59,374 nt of DNA from a virus, in IMG/VR virus record IMGVR_UViG_3300036791_000807, positions 1 through 59,374 of that record; one strand, given 5' to 3'. Numbering within the stretch: the stretch's first letter is position 1; every line of letters begins with the position of its first letter. A program made the position numbers and the translations under genes. Below are positions 37,655 to 46,681 of this stretch, one piece after another. The notes beneath the pieces are model-generated. The model had not been told where the DNA came from. It worked only from the letters and a program-made list of their open reading frames with translations, and did not search any database.

Positions 37655-37815
37655 TGTGCCGTCTGATCGTGCATGGTAGGATCACCCGCACCTGGGCCAA
37701 ACTTCAACTCGATGCGGTCAAGATCTTCAACCCGGAGACCATCATCAAGTATGAGCCGTGGATGCCGCCAAACACAATCATGGTAGTGGAGCCGCCGCCA
37801 AATGAGACTGTTTAG
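37654..37815 (+). CDS. Hypothetical small protein
   Basis: 53 aa from ATG 37654, overlapping the previous stop (TAATG). Basic N terminus (MCRLIVHGRITRTWAKLQL), then FNPETIIKYEPWMPP and a Pro/acidic end. Overlaps the next gene by 14 bases. Not recognised. Confidence 0.6.
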   Translation: MCRLIVHGRITRTWAKLQLDAVKIFNPETIIKYEPWMPPNTIMVVEPPPNETV

Positions 37816-37942
37816 CTACGACAAATACAGGTCGAAGGAGGAACGCATCTGGCTCGGCGCGTTCTGGATCGGCATCCTCCTCTTCATCCTCTGGTGTGAG
37901 ATCGTCATCGGGGTCGCGGTCGCGAGGTTGCTCCTCCGATGA
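37802..37942 (+). CDS. Small membrane protein
   Basis: 46 aa from ATG 37802. A charged start (MRLFSYDKYRSKEER) is followed by a long hydrophobic segment (IWLGAFWIGILLFILW, IVIGVAVARLLL), one or two spans. Overlaps the next membrane peptide (ATGA at 37939). Confidence 0.62.
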   Translation: MRLFSYDKYRSKEERIWLGAFWIGILLFILWCEIVIGVAVARLLLR

Positions 37943-38016
37943 GCATTGCAGCCATGGCCATAGGTCTCGTCATCTGGGTTTTGATCATCGCCGTGATCAT
38001 TTTGATATGGTTCTGA
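37939..38016 (+). CDS. Tiny membrane peptide
   Basis: 25 aa, MSIAAMAIGLVIWVLIIAVI then ILIWF: nearly all hydrophobic. Overlaps the previous stop. It may form a pair with the gene before it. Confidence 0.55.
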   Translation: MSIAAMAIGLVIWVLIIAVIILIWF

Positions 38017-38028
38017 AGGGAGCGCACA

Positions 38029-38562
38029 ATGAACGTTGGTATCTTCGCAATTGACCCCGGTGAGTACACCGGTCTCGCCTGGGTGATCGTCAACCCGCAT
38101 GAACGACTCGCGGCAGACGTGCTGAAAAATTCTCTACGCAAGGGCTCGATTACCATCCAGGGTGACCCCATGGAACAGGCACGCAAGATTTGGAACCTCT
38201 GGTCCAAGTTCAAGACAGAGGCCGTCTCTGTCTCGCTTCTGCCGGCTGACAACATCTACCTGGTCTGCGAAGACTTCCGGCTCGTGCCCAACGCGACTCC
38301 TGGTAAGCGGACGACCGCACCAGAGCGCGTGGCCTGGGCTTTTGAGGGATACAGGAATGGACGTCACGACACGTACAGACAACTGCGTCACTTCAGCAAT
38401 GTCATCTGGCAAGACCCAGGGGCGGCCCACAGGTTCAACGACAGGAACCTTTTGGGACCGGCGGGCTGCTGGATCTCTGGCAAGCAGCATGAGCGTTCTG
38501 CCTTTGCCCACGTTTACCTATATATAGCTCGGCTCCTCGACCGGCAGCCTATACGCGCGTAA
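38029..38562 (+). CDS. RuvC-like Holliday-junction nuclease
   Basis: 177 aa from ATG 38029 with GAAGGGAG. GIFAIDPGEYTGLAWVIV carries the first catalytic Asp of the RuvC/RNase-H fold; YLVCEDFRL gives the central acidic residue; the C-terminal HERSAFAHVYLYIARLL helix is usual. Such enzymes resolve branched DNA before packaging, and the gene is close to the terminase as in many phages. No Mg-site residue seems missing. Confidence 0.82.
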   Translation: MNVGIFAIDPGEYTGLAWVIVNPHERLAADVLKNSLRKGSITIQGDPMEQARKIWNLWSKFKTEAVSVSLLPADNIYLVCEDFRLVPNATPGKRTTAPERVAWAFEGYRNGRHDTYRQLRHFSNVIWQDPGAAHRFNDRNLLGPAGCWISGKQHERSAFAHVYLYIARLLDRQPIRA

Positions 38563-38648
38563 CGCGCACGCCTAACGCGTGCGCGGAGGAGTGCCACGAT
38601 TCGTGGCAGCTAGACGAACCGGCTCGGATCGGTTAGGCTTCTCGACGG
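38563..38648 (+). promoter_or_regulatory. Palindromic gap sharing blocks with the control elements
   Basis: GCGCACGC-CTAAC-GCGTGCGC (38564-38584) followed by GGAGGAG, then TGCCACG/CGTGGCA (38592-38608) and AACCG/CGGTT hairpins. GCGTGCGCGGAGGAG is the same 15 bases as at 35704-35718. It may regulate or process the transcript before terminase. Confidence 0.6.
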
Positions 38649-38849
38649 ATGTCCTCCGACCCATTCCGCCTCCGCTCCGACGCCGTTGAGGGCACACTCT
38701 ACCGTGAGCCCGAGTGGGAGCCTGTTGAGCCGGGCATTGGGCAGCCTCCCACCATGCGTGAATACTTCTTTGATCCCATCCATGGCTGGTACTATTCCAC
38801 CGGCCCCAAGGTCGTGGTTGTACGCTGGCCACCGGTGGCGCCGCCATGA
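38649..38849 (+). CDS. Hypothetical small protein before terminase
   Basis: 66 aa from ATG 38649; no strong ribosome site. DPFRLRSDAVEGTLYREPEW, EYFFDPIHGWYYSTGPKVVV. The stop overlaps the small-terminase ATG (ATGA at 38846). Not recognised. Confidence 0.6.
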   Translation: MSSDPFRLRSDAVEGTLYREPEWEPVEPGIGQPPTMREYFFDPIHGWYYSTGPKVVVVRWPPVAPP

Positions 38850-39658
38850 GCAACAACCCGAGCATGCAGGGGATGAACAACCACAATGGCAAGGGGCCAG
38901 GCCGTCCTCGCCGCCGCAAGAAAGTAGTTGACGCGCAGACCATCAATGGCACAGCAAAGCTCGACGCCATCCGCAGTAAGACAGGCAAGAATGCATGGGG
39001 CGTCAAGAGCCGTGACCCGGTGACCTCGGCGCAACTCAAAGCACTAGGCTACTGTGGCGCCAAGAAGCGGAAGCGCGAAGAGGATGAAGGTATCACCTAC
39101 TGCCGGCAGAAGGCAGGATTTGGAACGACTCATCCCGGCGTCGGCCGCTGCAAATATCACGGCGGCAACCGTGCCATGGAGCGTGCCAAGCTCGAACGGG
39201 ACAGGCAGATCGAGTTTATGGGACGGCCGAAGGACATCAACCCGATTGATGCCATCGTCTGGGCCATCAAGATCACCGCCGGTGAAGTCGAGTTCCTCGG
39301 ATCGCAGATCGTTGAGATCAACAAGAAGGACGAGTGGATTGAGAACACGTTGCAGGGCAAGCAGCTGCATGTCTTCCAGCGAGCGCGGGCGGACGCCATG
39401 GACCGGCTCGTACGGTACAGCAAGGACGCCATCGCGCTCGGACTCGCGGAGAGGGCAGTCCGGCTGGCCGAGCAATTCGGTGCGACGATTGCGAGACTCC
39501 TGGAGAACGTGGCGCAGGATCTCGTGCTGACCGAGAAGCAGCAGAAGCTCTGGCCCATCATCGTACGCAATCAACTGATCCTTCTGGAGGGCGGGCTGAG
39601 CGAAGCGCAGAAGGAAATGAAAGACCAACTCCCGGTGATCCAGCATGCCAGCCGCTAA
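38846..39658 (+). CDS. terS: Terminase small subunit with zinc finger
   Basis: 270 aa from ATG 38846. The N-terminal region is basic (KGPGRPRRRKKVVDAQ) and has the Cys/His finger typical of actinophage small terminases: YCGAKKRK-YCRQKAGFGTTHPGVG-RCKYHGG. The C-terminal half is helical (AMDRLVRYSKDAIALGL, EQFGATIARLLENVAQDL) and likely oligomerises. It recognises the packaging site. Its end overlaps the large-subunit start by 14 bases. Confidence 0.87.
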   Translation: MSNNPSMQGMNNHNGKGPGRPRRRKKVVDAQTINGTAKLDAIRSKTGKNAWGVKSRDPVTSAQLKALGYCGAKKRKREEDEGITYCRQKAGFGTTHPGVGRCKYHGGNRAMERAKLERDRQIEFMGRPKDINPIDAIVWAIKITAGEVEFLGSQIVEINKKDEWIENTLQGKQLHVFQRARADAMDRLVRYSKDAIALGLAERAVRLAEQFGATIARLLENVAQDLVLTEKQQKLWPIIVRNQLILLEGGLSEAQKEMKDQLPVIQHASR

Positions 39659-41192
39659 GCCAAGTGGAAGACCTGTCCCCAAGGCCCGGAGGGCAAAGGA
39701 GCCCGTGGCCGCCCAAGCTCTCTCCCCGGATGGCTATGGTGCAGCTTTGCCCTCCGGTTCCGCAGCTGCGGCTCTGCGGATCATGTTCCCGGAGCCGCAG
39801 CCATATTTGGACAGCCCTGCCGTCTGGGTCGAGGAGCGCCTGGGCGAGTTCATCTGGAGCAAGCAAGAGGAGATCTGTCAGTCTGTTGTCGAAAATCAAT
39901 ACACGGCGGTTAAGGCATGTCATGGCCCCGGCAAGTCTTTCATCGCCGCGAGGATCGCGCTTTGGTGGCTCGATGTTCATGAGCTAGGTGATGCCTTCGT
40001 CATCACGACCGCGCCGTCATGGCCGCAGGTCCAGGCGATCCTCTGGAGGGAGATGCGCCGGGCTCACCGACGCGGACGGCTACCCGGCCGCATCACCCTC
40101 GACTGTCAGATGTACATGGGAGAGGGGAACAGGAACGAAGAGTTGATCGCAATGGGCCGGAAACCGGCAGACTATGACGACACAGCATTCCAGGGTCTGC
40201 ACGCCCGGTTCATTCTGATCCTCTTTGACGAGGCGTGCGGGATCCCGGAGCAGTTGTGGGTTGCAGCGTTGACGCTGATGACGAACGACAACGCTCGATT
40301 CCTGGCCATAGGAAACCCTGACGATCCGGGATCCCGTTTCGCACATTACTGTAAGCATGGCTCCGGTTGGAATGTCATCAAGATCGCTGCGTATGACACT
40401 CCAAACTTCACCGGTGAGCCGGTCCCAGAGCGGGTTGCGGAAGAACTCGTGAGCCAACACTGGGTGGAGGATCGAACGCGAGACTGGGGAGAGGGCAGCC
40501 CGCTCTGGACATCCAAGATCATGGCGGAGTTCCCCGACGTCAGCGACGAGTACCTGATCACGCCGAAGATGATCGAGACCGGGATCAACACTGATCTGCC
40601 TGGCTTCGACAGCGGTAGGTACGGCATCGATGTCGCTCGTATGGGACAGGACAAGTCGGTCGTGTACAGGAACCGGGGTGGCCGGATACGCTTTGTGCAG
40701 GCCTGGGGTCATACCGACACGATGCAATCGACCGGCAAGATCAAGAACATCCTCGACAACAACCATCTCTCAATCAATATGCCGCCGTCGGTGATCGATG
40801 TGGTGGGGCTCGGCGCTGGTCCATTTGACCGGTTGCGCGAGCAGGGCTACCCGGTGGTGCCGTTCTCGGGAGGCGAGCGGGCATACCGCCCGGACAAGTT
40901 CAAGAACCGCCGCGCCGAGGCATACTGGCAGTTCAGGATGGACTTAGAGGCGGGCCTGGTTGACCTGGATCCAAAGGACGAGATTCTTCACAAGCAACTA
41001 CAGACGGTCAAGTGGTTCGTGGACTCAACCGGCAGGATTCAGATGGAGTCCAAGGACGACATGCGAGCGCGAGGCGTCGATTCACCAGACTTTGCCGACG
41101 CGGCTATCATGTCATGCCAGGGTCGGCCTCCATTTGTCCAGATGAATTTGGAAGGATCGTTAGCGGCCGATCTGCTAGACAAGGCGATGTAG
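39645..41192 (+). CDS. terL: Terminase large subunit
   Basis: 515 aa from ATG 39645. ATPase: Walker A VKACHGPGKSFIAARI, Walker B FILILFDEACGI. Nuclease (RNase-H-like): YGIDVARMGQDKSVVYRN with the first Asp, then VIDVVGLGAGPFD, and DFADAAIMS near the end. Drives DNA into the head and cuts it. Length is normal. It is followed after seven bases by the portal. Confidence 0.95.
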   Translation: MPAAKPSGRPVPKARRAKEPVAAQALSPDGYGAALPSGSAAAALRIMFPEPQPYLDSPAVWVEERLGEFIWSKQEEICQSVVENQYTAVKACHGPGKSFIAARIALWWLDVHELGDAFVITTAPSWPQVQAILWREMRRAHRRGRLPGRITLDCQMYMGEGNRNEELIAMGRKPADYDDTAFQGLHARFILILFDEACGIPEQLWVAALTLMTNDNARFLAIGNPDDPGSRFAHYCKHGSGWNVIKIAAYDTPNFTGEPVPERVAEELVSQHWVEDRTRDWGEGSPLWTSKIMAEFPDVSDEYLITPKMIETGINTDLPGFDSGRYGIDVARMGQDKSVVYRNRGGRIRFVQAWGHTDTMQSTGKIKNILDNNHLSINMPPSVIDVVGLGAGPFDRLREQGYPVVPFSGGERAYRPDKFKNRRAEAYWQFRMDLEAGLVDLDPKDEILHKQLQTVKWFVDSTGRIQMESKDDMRARGVDSPDFADAAIMSCQGRPPFVQMNLEGSLAADLLDKAM

Positions 41193-41199
41193 GAGGACC

Positions 41200-42567
41200 A
41201 TGGCGCCACCGATAGTCAAAACGCAAACTGGATCGCGGCCTCCCACCAACGAGATTGGTGCCGTCGTCAACTCTGGGGTTGCTATTGGCGGTCTTGCCGG
41301 TTGGACAACCTTCGTTGATCTTGACGAGTACGTGCCGGAGTTGATCTGGCCGACCTCCGTTCGCACATACGACAGGATGAAAACTGACGGGCAGGTCGCT
41401 GCTTTGTACCAAGCGACGGTTATGGCGATCCGGCGCTTCGACTGGTACATTGACCCAAACGGGGCAGAGCGCCCCATGGTCGAGAAGCTGTCAAAAGACT
41501 ACAACCTGCCGATCCTCGGTGATCCGCCGCGCAACCGTCTACGGTTCAAGGGCCGCTTCCAGTTCGACGACCACCTGCGTAAGGCGCTCAAGGCTGGTCT
41601 CTATGGTCACTACTACTTTGAGCAGGTCGGAGAGATCGACCCTGTGGACCGGATGTGGCACCTGCGTAAGCTCGCGGAGAGACCGCCACGGACCATCTCC
41701 CAGTTCCGGATCGCTGAGGATGGCGGTCTGATCTCGATTGTCCAAAACATAACATCCCAACAGTACGCCCCCGGTGGTAGCTGGATGGGCCTGCCGGAGA
41801 TCCCGATAGATCGTTTGGTTGGCTACGTCTGGGATCAGGAGGGAGCAAACTGGACCGGTCGATCCTGGCTTCGTGACATCTACAAGAACTGGCTGATCAA
41901 GGATCGTCTGATCAGAATCGATGCCGTCAACCACGAGCGAGCCGGTGGTGTACCATACATCGAGGCTCATCCTGGGGCGACGACCGATGAGATCAAGGCG
42001 CTGAACGAGATGGCGCAGGGATTCAGGATTGGCGATACCTCGGGTGGCGCGGTACCGGCAGGAGCGAAGCTCAATGTGGCTCGTGGGACAAACAGCACCG
42101 TCGTCAACTCGATTGAGTACCACGATCAGGCGATGGCCCGTCGTTTCATGCTCATGGTCATGCAGCTGGGTCAGACTCAAACCGGCTCTCGCGCTCTCGG
42201 CTCGACGTTCATCGACTTCTGGCGCTTTGGTCTCCTTACCATAGCTGGTTGGATCTGTGATACTTTCAACGAGCATGTGATCGAGGATGACATTGACTGG
42301 AACTGGGGTCCAGATGTCGATCAGGTCCCACTACTTGATTTTGAGTACGATCCTGAGTTCGTACCTCTGGACTTCGCCAATATGGTGAAGGCCACTGCAC
42401 TCGTCATGGACGACACACTTGAGGCGTTTGTCCGAGACGAGATGGGATTGCCGGAGAAGGATCCGGCGACAGCTAGACCGCTTCCCGCAGTACATATGGG
42501 AAACGAGCCACCCAATCCCGGCGACACGTCACCAGGTGGCGGCGGGAGCGCTGGTGTCGGTGGGTGA
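41200..42567 (+). CDS. Portal protein (DUF935/gp29-like)
   Basis: 455 aa from ATG 41200 with GGAGGACC. YDRMKTDGQVAALYQATVMA and FDWYIDPNG are characteristic of Mu gp29-like portals; HYYFEQVGEIDPVDRMWHLR and GSALGSTF-type segments follow, and a Gly/Pro-rich C terminus ends it. Twelve copies form the DNA channel at one vertex. Confidence 0.85.
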   Translation: MAPPIVKTQTGSRPPTNEIGAVVNSGVAIGGLAGWTTFVDLDEYVPELIWPTSVRTYDRMKTDGQVAALYQATVMAIRRFDWYIDPNGAERPMVEKLSKDYNLPILGDPPRNRLRFKGRFQFDDHLRKALKAGLYGHYYFEQVGEIDPVDRMWHLRKLAERPPRTISQFRIAEDGGLISIVQNITSQQYAPGGSWMGLPEIPIDRLVGYVWDQEGANWTGRSWLRDIYKNWLIKDRLIRIDAVNHERAGGVPYIEAHPGATTDEIKALNEMAQGFRIGDTSGGAVPAGAKLNVARGTNSTVVNSIEYHDQAMARRFMLMVMQLGQTQTGSRALGSTFIDFWRFGLLTIAGWICDTFNEHVIEDDIDWNWGPDVDQVPLLDFEYDPEFVPLDFANMVKATALVMDDTLEAFVRDEMGLPEKDPATARPLPAVHMGNEPPNPGDTSPGGGGSAGVGG

Positions 42568-42622
42568 GGACAGGGTGCTCCCTCCATCCAAACCCGCCGA
42601 CACCACAAAGAAGGAGGAGTAG

Positions 42623-42829
42623 ATGGCAGACAATCTGCTAGGGCCAGCAAGTGACGGCAAGAGCAACATCAAGGGCGCGAATGCGTGGCAGGCCAATCCT
42701 GGCGATCCGGCCATGGGGTATCTGGGCGGCCAGCCGGACAACCTGTCCCGCATGAACGCCAACTCGACCGGCAAGCTGCTCTCGGTTCAGCTGAAGAAGA
42801 ACAAGAGCACCGGGCTGAAGGTGCCGTAG
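42623..42829 (+). CDS. Small hypothetical structural-region protein
   Basis: 68 aa from ATG 42623 with AAGGAGGAGTAG. SDGKSNIKGANAWQANPGDP, SRMNANSTGKLLSVQLKKNK: polar, basic end. Located between portal and the basic peptides. Function unknown. The stop overlaps the next start (TAGTG). Confidence 0.68.
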   Translation: MADNLLGPASDGKSNIKGANAWQANPGDPAMGYLGGQPDNLSRMNANSTGKLLSVQLKKNKSTGLKVP

Positions 42830-42951
42830 TGCCCGCGAGGTCCCAAAAGCAGCGAGCCTGGGCATATGCTGTGAAGGGGCCAGCTTGGGCCAAGCGGCAT
42901 CACTTCAACAACAAGGGCAAGCTGCCGAAGAGAGCCAGAAAGAAGAAGTGA
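42829..42951 (+). CDS. Small basic peptide 1
   Basis: 40 aa from GTG 42829. RSQKQRAWAYAVKGPAWAKR then FNNKGKLPKRARKKK. Very basic, with a Trp-rich middle. Probably packaged or bound to DNA or scaffold. Overlaps the next ATG (GTGATGG). Confidence 0.65.
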   Translation: MPARSQKQRAWAYAVKGPAWAKRHHFNNKGKLPKRARKKK

Positions 42952-43055
42952 TGGCCAAAAGCAAAAGCAAATCCTTCGGGGGCAAGAAAGCTGCGCCATT
43001 CAAGAAGGGCGGCGGCAGATCCAAAAGCAAGACCAGTTCCAAAAAGGCGAAGTAA
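42951..43055 (+). CDS. Small basic peptide 2
   Basis: 34 aa from ATG 42951, almost only Lys, Ser, Gly and Ala (MAKSKSKSFGGKKAAPFKKG). Stop overlaps the next ATG (TAATG). Such composition fits a nucleic-acid-condensing peptide. Confidence 0.6.
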   Translation: MAKSKSKSFGGKKAAPFKKGGGRSKSKTSSKKAK

Positions 43056-43261
43056 TGGCACGCAAGGGTAGAGCGCCGATCAAGATCAAGAAGTCGAATC
43101 GGGGCAAGCTCCGGAAGACTGCTGGTGTCAAGAAAGGCAACAAGATTCCGGTCTCCAAGCTTCAGCAGATGAAGCGCAGCAAGAACCCAACCACTCGCAA
43201 GCGTGCGACGTTCGCGCTGAACGCTCGCAAGTGGAAGAAGGGAGGCAGGAGAAAGCACTAA
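43055..43261 (+). CDS. Small basic protein 3
   Basis: 68 aa from ATG 43055. MARKGRAPIKIKKSNRGKLR, VKKGNKIPVSKLQQMKRSKN, then KRATFALNARKWKKGGRRKH. Extremely basic. Stop overlaps the protease ATG at 43261. Third in a coupled run. Confidence 0.7.
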   Translation: MARKGRAPIKIKKSNRGKLRKTAGVKKGNKIPVSKLQQMKRSKNPTTRKRATFALNARKWKKGGRRKH

Positions 43262-44703
43262 TGAAACCGTACAAGGATGAGAACGGTGTCTGGCATTTCG
43301 ACGATATCCCGATTTGTTCAACCGGGATTGAGTACCCGCTTGGCACCGGCAAGCATACCTTCACCCAAAAGGAGTTGGAGGATGCGGTCCAAGCTGCGTC
43401 GGGGAGCGACGTGGCCGTCAACGCGCCCCGGTTGAAGCTCGGGCACAAGTCGAAAGCCAACGATCTCTTCCTTGGCGAAGACGAGCCTGCCTTCGGCCGG
43501 GTCGAAGGCATGCACCTCAGCGACAACAAGCAGACGATCATCGGCAACTATGTCGGTACGCCGGAGTGGTTGGCCAAAGTCCTGCCTACCGCCTACCCCA
43601 ACCGTTCGGTCGATGCGCAGTTGGGGGTTAACACGGTGACTGGCAAGCAGTATGAAATGGTCATCACTGATGTGTCCCTGCTCGGGGTGCGGTGGCCCGG
43701 TTGCACGGTTCTGGAGGACTTGCCTCTCTGGTATGGAGATGAGACTCCGGAGGATGTCGAGATCGCCGCCGCGCTCGATGTCTCCTCGATCCGGCGCAAG
43801 TTCTACCGCGAAGGGCCGGGCAAAGAGAATGTAGCATGGTGGATCCGAGGGGAGCGGTTCGACTCCCAGCATGGCTACAATCTCATCGTGGACGAGGGGA
43901 ACGGTGACATTTGTCGTATCCCTGTCACGGTCGATGACGATGCGGTGGAGTTCGGTGATGCGATGCAAGTCACCGAGGAGTACCCAGACAAGGCGGTCGC
44001 GGCTGCGGCTGTCATCGCAGGGATGAAGATGGCGGATCCCGCCATGGTCATCTATGCATCCAGGGCAGACAGCCCTGATCAACCGACCAGGGAGGGCATG
44101 ATGGACGAGGCAACTCGTACTTCGCTCGCCGCCAAGCTTGGCCTGCCCGAGGATGCCACCGAGGGCCAGATCAACGCGAAGATGGCCGAGCAGGTCATGG
44201 CCGAGGCACCCGAGACCGAAGAGGGTGACGAGACAGAGACCGAGACAGAGACCGAGACAGAGACAGAGACCGAGACCGAGACGGAGACCGAAGAGGGCAA
44301 CGGCGACGAGGCGAATGCCAGCGCAACCGTCACCCTCGACCGTGCGACGTTCGAGCGGATCAAGGCCGGATCCGAACTCGCAACTAGGCACGAGAAGGAG
44401 CGGCAGGGCAACCTGATCCGTGACACCGTCGAAGCGGCCGTCGATGATGGCCGCATCCCTCCCGCCCGTCGCGAGCATTGGCGCAAGGCGCTCGCGGCCG
44501 ACTACGAGGGCAGCAAGGCCGTTCTGGACAAGCTGGAGAAGGGGCTCGTGCCTCTCCGGGAGCGCGGTGCGTCCGGCGGTGAAGCAGAGGGAGTCGAGGC
44601 AGGGGCAGCGATTGGTCTGCCCGAGGCATGGTTCCCGGAAATCGCCGTCATGCGACAGACTGCGGCTGCTGGCCGTCCTGTCGTCCAGGCAAAGGAGGGC
44701 TAG
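43261..44703 (+). CDS. Head maturation protease fused to scaffold (Mu gpI-like)
   Basis: 480 aa from ATG 43261; the frame is open upstream, but this ATG overlaps the previous stop. N-terminal half: GVWHFDDIPICSTGIEYP, RLKLGHKSKAND, AYPNRSVDAQLG and EMVITDVSLLGVRWPG recall Mu gpI-type proteases. The C-terminal part resembles a scaffold, starting with LPEDATEGQINAKM and an uninterrupted Glu-Thr repeat of about ten units (44229-44291) and helices (RDTVEAAVDDGRIPPARREHW). It would cut itself and scaffold from the maturing head. Confidence 0.8.
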   Translation: MKPYKDENGVWHFDDIPICSTGIEYPLGTGKHTFTQKELEDAVQAASGSDVAVNAPRLKLGHKSKANDLFLGEDEPAFGRVEGMHLSDNKQTIIGNYVGTPEWLAKVLPTAYPNRSVDAQLGVNTVTGKQYEMVITDVSLLGVRWPGCTVLEDLPLWYGDETPEDVEIAAALDVSSIRRKFYREGPGKENVAWWIRGERFDSQHGYNLIVDEGNGDICRIPVTVDDDAVEFGDAMQVTEEYPDKAVAAAAVIAGMKMADPAMVIYASRADSPDQPTREGMMDEATRTSLAAKLGLPEDATEGQINAKMAEQVMAEAPETEEGDETETETETETETETETETETEEGNGDEANASATVTLDRATFERIKAGSELATRHEKERQGNLIRDTVEAAVDDGRIPPARREHWRKALAADYEGSKAVLDKLEKGLVPLRERGASGGEAEGVEAGAAIGLPEAWFPEIAVMRQTAAAGRPVVQAKEG

Positions 44704-44706
44704 GGG

Positions 44707-45141
44707 ATGGCCAACGATCTCATCCCGTTCAAGCTACCAGGTGACGATATCACCGGAGTGGCAACGGCCGCAATCACCGGCAAGAAGTGTGTCCAGATCA
44801 CGGCAGCCAAGCCGGCAGGTCCGTCTGGCACACTCGCGGCCACCGCCGACACCGGTCATCTCTACCAGGTCGGGCATCCGGGTGCAGGAGGTCGGGCACT
44901 TGGAGCGGGCAAGCGCATCTTCGGAGTCGCGAAGTGGGATGCGCCAATCGGCGGCAAAGTCGGCATCGCCAAGGACGGCATCGTGCCGATCACGTGCAGT
45001 GCCGCTGTTCTAGCAGGGGCGGAAGTGGAGGTCGCCGCCGATGGGAGCATCATCCCCAATGCGGCAGGGGTTGCCATCGGCCTCTGTCTCAACGACGCGG
45101 CAATCAACACCGACGCCGAAATCGACCTGTACGAGATCTAG
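44707..45141 (+). CDS. Capsid decoration protein (DUF2190-like)
   Basis: 144 aa from ATG 44707. Ala/Gly-rich beta fold: ITGKKCVQITAAKPAG, RIFGVAKWDAPIGGKVGIAK, AGAEVEVAADGSIIPN. Position between protease and capsid and composition fit the DUF2190 or cement-type head proteins. It would bind the capsid surface. Confidence 0.78.
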   Translation: MANDLIPFKLPGDDITGVATAAITGKKCVQITAAKPAGPSGTLAATADTGHLYQVGHPGAGGRALGAGKRIFGVAKWDAPIGGKVGIAKDGIVPITCSAAVLAGAEVEVAADGSIIPNAAGVAIGLCLNDAAINTDAEIDLYEI

Positions 45142-45152
45142 GGAGGAGGAAC

Positions 45153-46130
45153 ATGAGAATCGAGTCCGACATCGTCTGGGTCCCTGGGCAGCCTGGGATC
45201 CTTCGTGCGGGCGAGGCGATTGAGGCGCAGTTGGTTCCGAACCCCGTCGCCCATCCGCTCGGCCCGCCGACCGTCAACCAGACTTTGATCACGGTTGACA
45301 CCGCTCTGAACGCGCCAACGCGCGTGACACGAACGTTGATGGACCTCACGCTCCAGAGGTTCTTCGCAGATCGTGTCTTCACGAACTCGGGAGGAGTGAC
45401 CGGCGGGGCAGTCATCTATGACGACCTGCAGGCCAATGACCTCTTCACGGATCGTGACATCCAGCTGATCTCGCCTGGCGAAGAGTTCCCGCTCATCGTC
45501 TCAAGTCGGCGCTTCCCGAAGGTCGCCGAGGTTGAGAAGTGGGGCGGCAAGTTCTTCGTCACGGTCGAGGCTCGTGACCGCAACGATGTGTCTGTGTTCG
45601 TGCGGAACACTCGCATGCTCGGGAACACCATCGTTCGCAAGATCAATCAGCGGGCGGTCGGCGTATTGGAAGCGGCCGTTCAGGTTGCGCCGACCCGCGT
45701 CATCACTGGCAACAACTGGTCAACGGTCATCACCGCCGGTGCTTCAGCGTCCAACTCGACTCTGTGGCCTGGGTACGACTTCGCCCGCGCCCAGTCCATC
45801 GCAGAAGTCGAGGAACTCGGCATCGTGTACGACCTGTGGATCATGAATCCGCAGGAGTTCCTGCAGCTGACGCGGATCTACGGGCCTGCCCTGAACGATC
45901 TGCTGGCATCGCTCTCACTCAGCGTCTTCGTGACGAACCGGGTGACGGCGGGTACGGCATACGTCGTGCAGGCGGGGCAGCCCGGCCAGATGCGGGTCGA
46001 GCAGCCGCTCGCAACCGAGCAGTGGTACGAGCAGGAGACGCAGCGCTACTGGACACAGTCCAGCGTGCGGCCTCTCATGTTCGTAGACAACCGATTCGCC
46101 GTCCTGAAGTTCCAGGGACTGGCGGGCTAG
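45153..46130 (+). CDS. Major capsid protein
   Basis: 325 aa from ATG 45153 with GGGAGGAGGAAC; the longer upstream frame is in the decoration gene. FFVTVEARDRNDVSVFVRN, IVYDLWIMNPQEFLQLTRIY and SLSVFVTNRVTAGTAYVVQAG look like the spine helix, A-domain and P-domain of HK97-fold capsids. Location after protease and decoration protein supports it. Length is normal for a mature or slightly processed shell protein. Confidence 0.85.
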   Translation: MRIESDIVWVPGQPGILRAGEAIEAQLVPNPVAHPLGPPTVNQTLITVDTALNAPTRVTRTLMDLTLQRFFADRVFTNSGGVTGGAVIYDDLQANDLFTDRDIQLISPGEEFPLIVSSRRFPKVAEVEKWGGKFFVTVEARDRNDVSVFVRNTRMLGNTIVRKINQRAVGVLEAAVQVAPTRVITGNNWSTVITAGASASNSTLWPGYDFARAQSIAEVEELGIVYDLWIMNPQEFLQLTRIYGPALNDLLASLSLSVFVTNRVTAGTAYVVQAGQPGQMRVEQPLATEQWYEQETQRYWTQSSVRPLMFVDNRFAVLKFQGLAG

Positions 46131-46140
46131 GAGGGGCAAC

Positions 46141-46668
46141 GTGGCTGAGCTTCATGGCAAGCCGCTGACTGCTCGGGTGGAGGAGTACGAAAGCCCTGAG
46201 GAGTACAGCGGGCAGGGCGACACGCGGATTGTACGTGATCTCATGTTCGCCTACACAACGTCGTCGGAAGACGCGGCGGGCTTCGCAACAATCGACACCG
46301 TCGATGTCACTCGTGGAACCGAGTTGTCGGTCGATGACATGGGTCTCCTTGCCCTGGCGAAGGGCGAGAAGAACCATTCATTCTACACCGACGACGAGCG
46401 CGAGGCTCTGGAGTCCGGACAAAACCCTGATGCACCCCAGAGCCTGGCTGGGGAGTCCGAAGTGTCCGAGATGGGCGAGTACGAGCTTGCCGAGTACATC
46501 AAGGGCAACAACCCGTCGGGGAAGCAACTGACGGTGGATGAGACCATCGCTCTTGCAGGCGATGACAAAGATCTTGCTCATCGTCTGCTCCAGGCCGAGA
46601 ACATCGCCACCGACGGCGATCCTCGCAAGGGCGTCGAAACGGGCCTGACCTCGGTCATCGAGAGTTAG
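46141..46668 (+). CDS. Head-region hypothetical protein
   Basis: 175 aa from GTG 46141 with GGAGGGGCAAC. Acidic N-terminal half; C-terminal GEYELAEYIKGNNPSGKQLT then DETIALAGDDKDLAHRLLQAE is a helical module often seen after actinophage capsid genes. It could be an additional head or connector protein. Confidence 0.7.
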   Translation: MAELHGKPLTARVEEYESPEEYSGQGDTRIVRDLMFAYTTSSEDAAGFATIDTVDVTRGTELSVDDMGLLALAKGEKNHSFYTDDEREALESGQNPDAPQSLAGESEVSEMGEYELAEYIKGNNPSGKQLTVDETIALAGDDKDLAHRLLQAENIATDGDPRKGVETGLTSVIES

Positions 46669-46681
46669 GAGGGATCTGAAC

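Noticed and set aside
42560-42622. 20-codon GTG frame overlapping the portal end
   Set aside because: Too short and weakly supported; the AAGGAGGAG it contains is the ribosome site of the 42623 gene.
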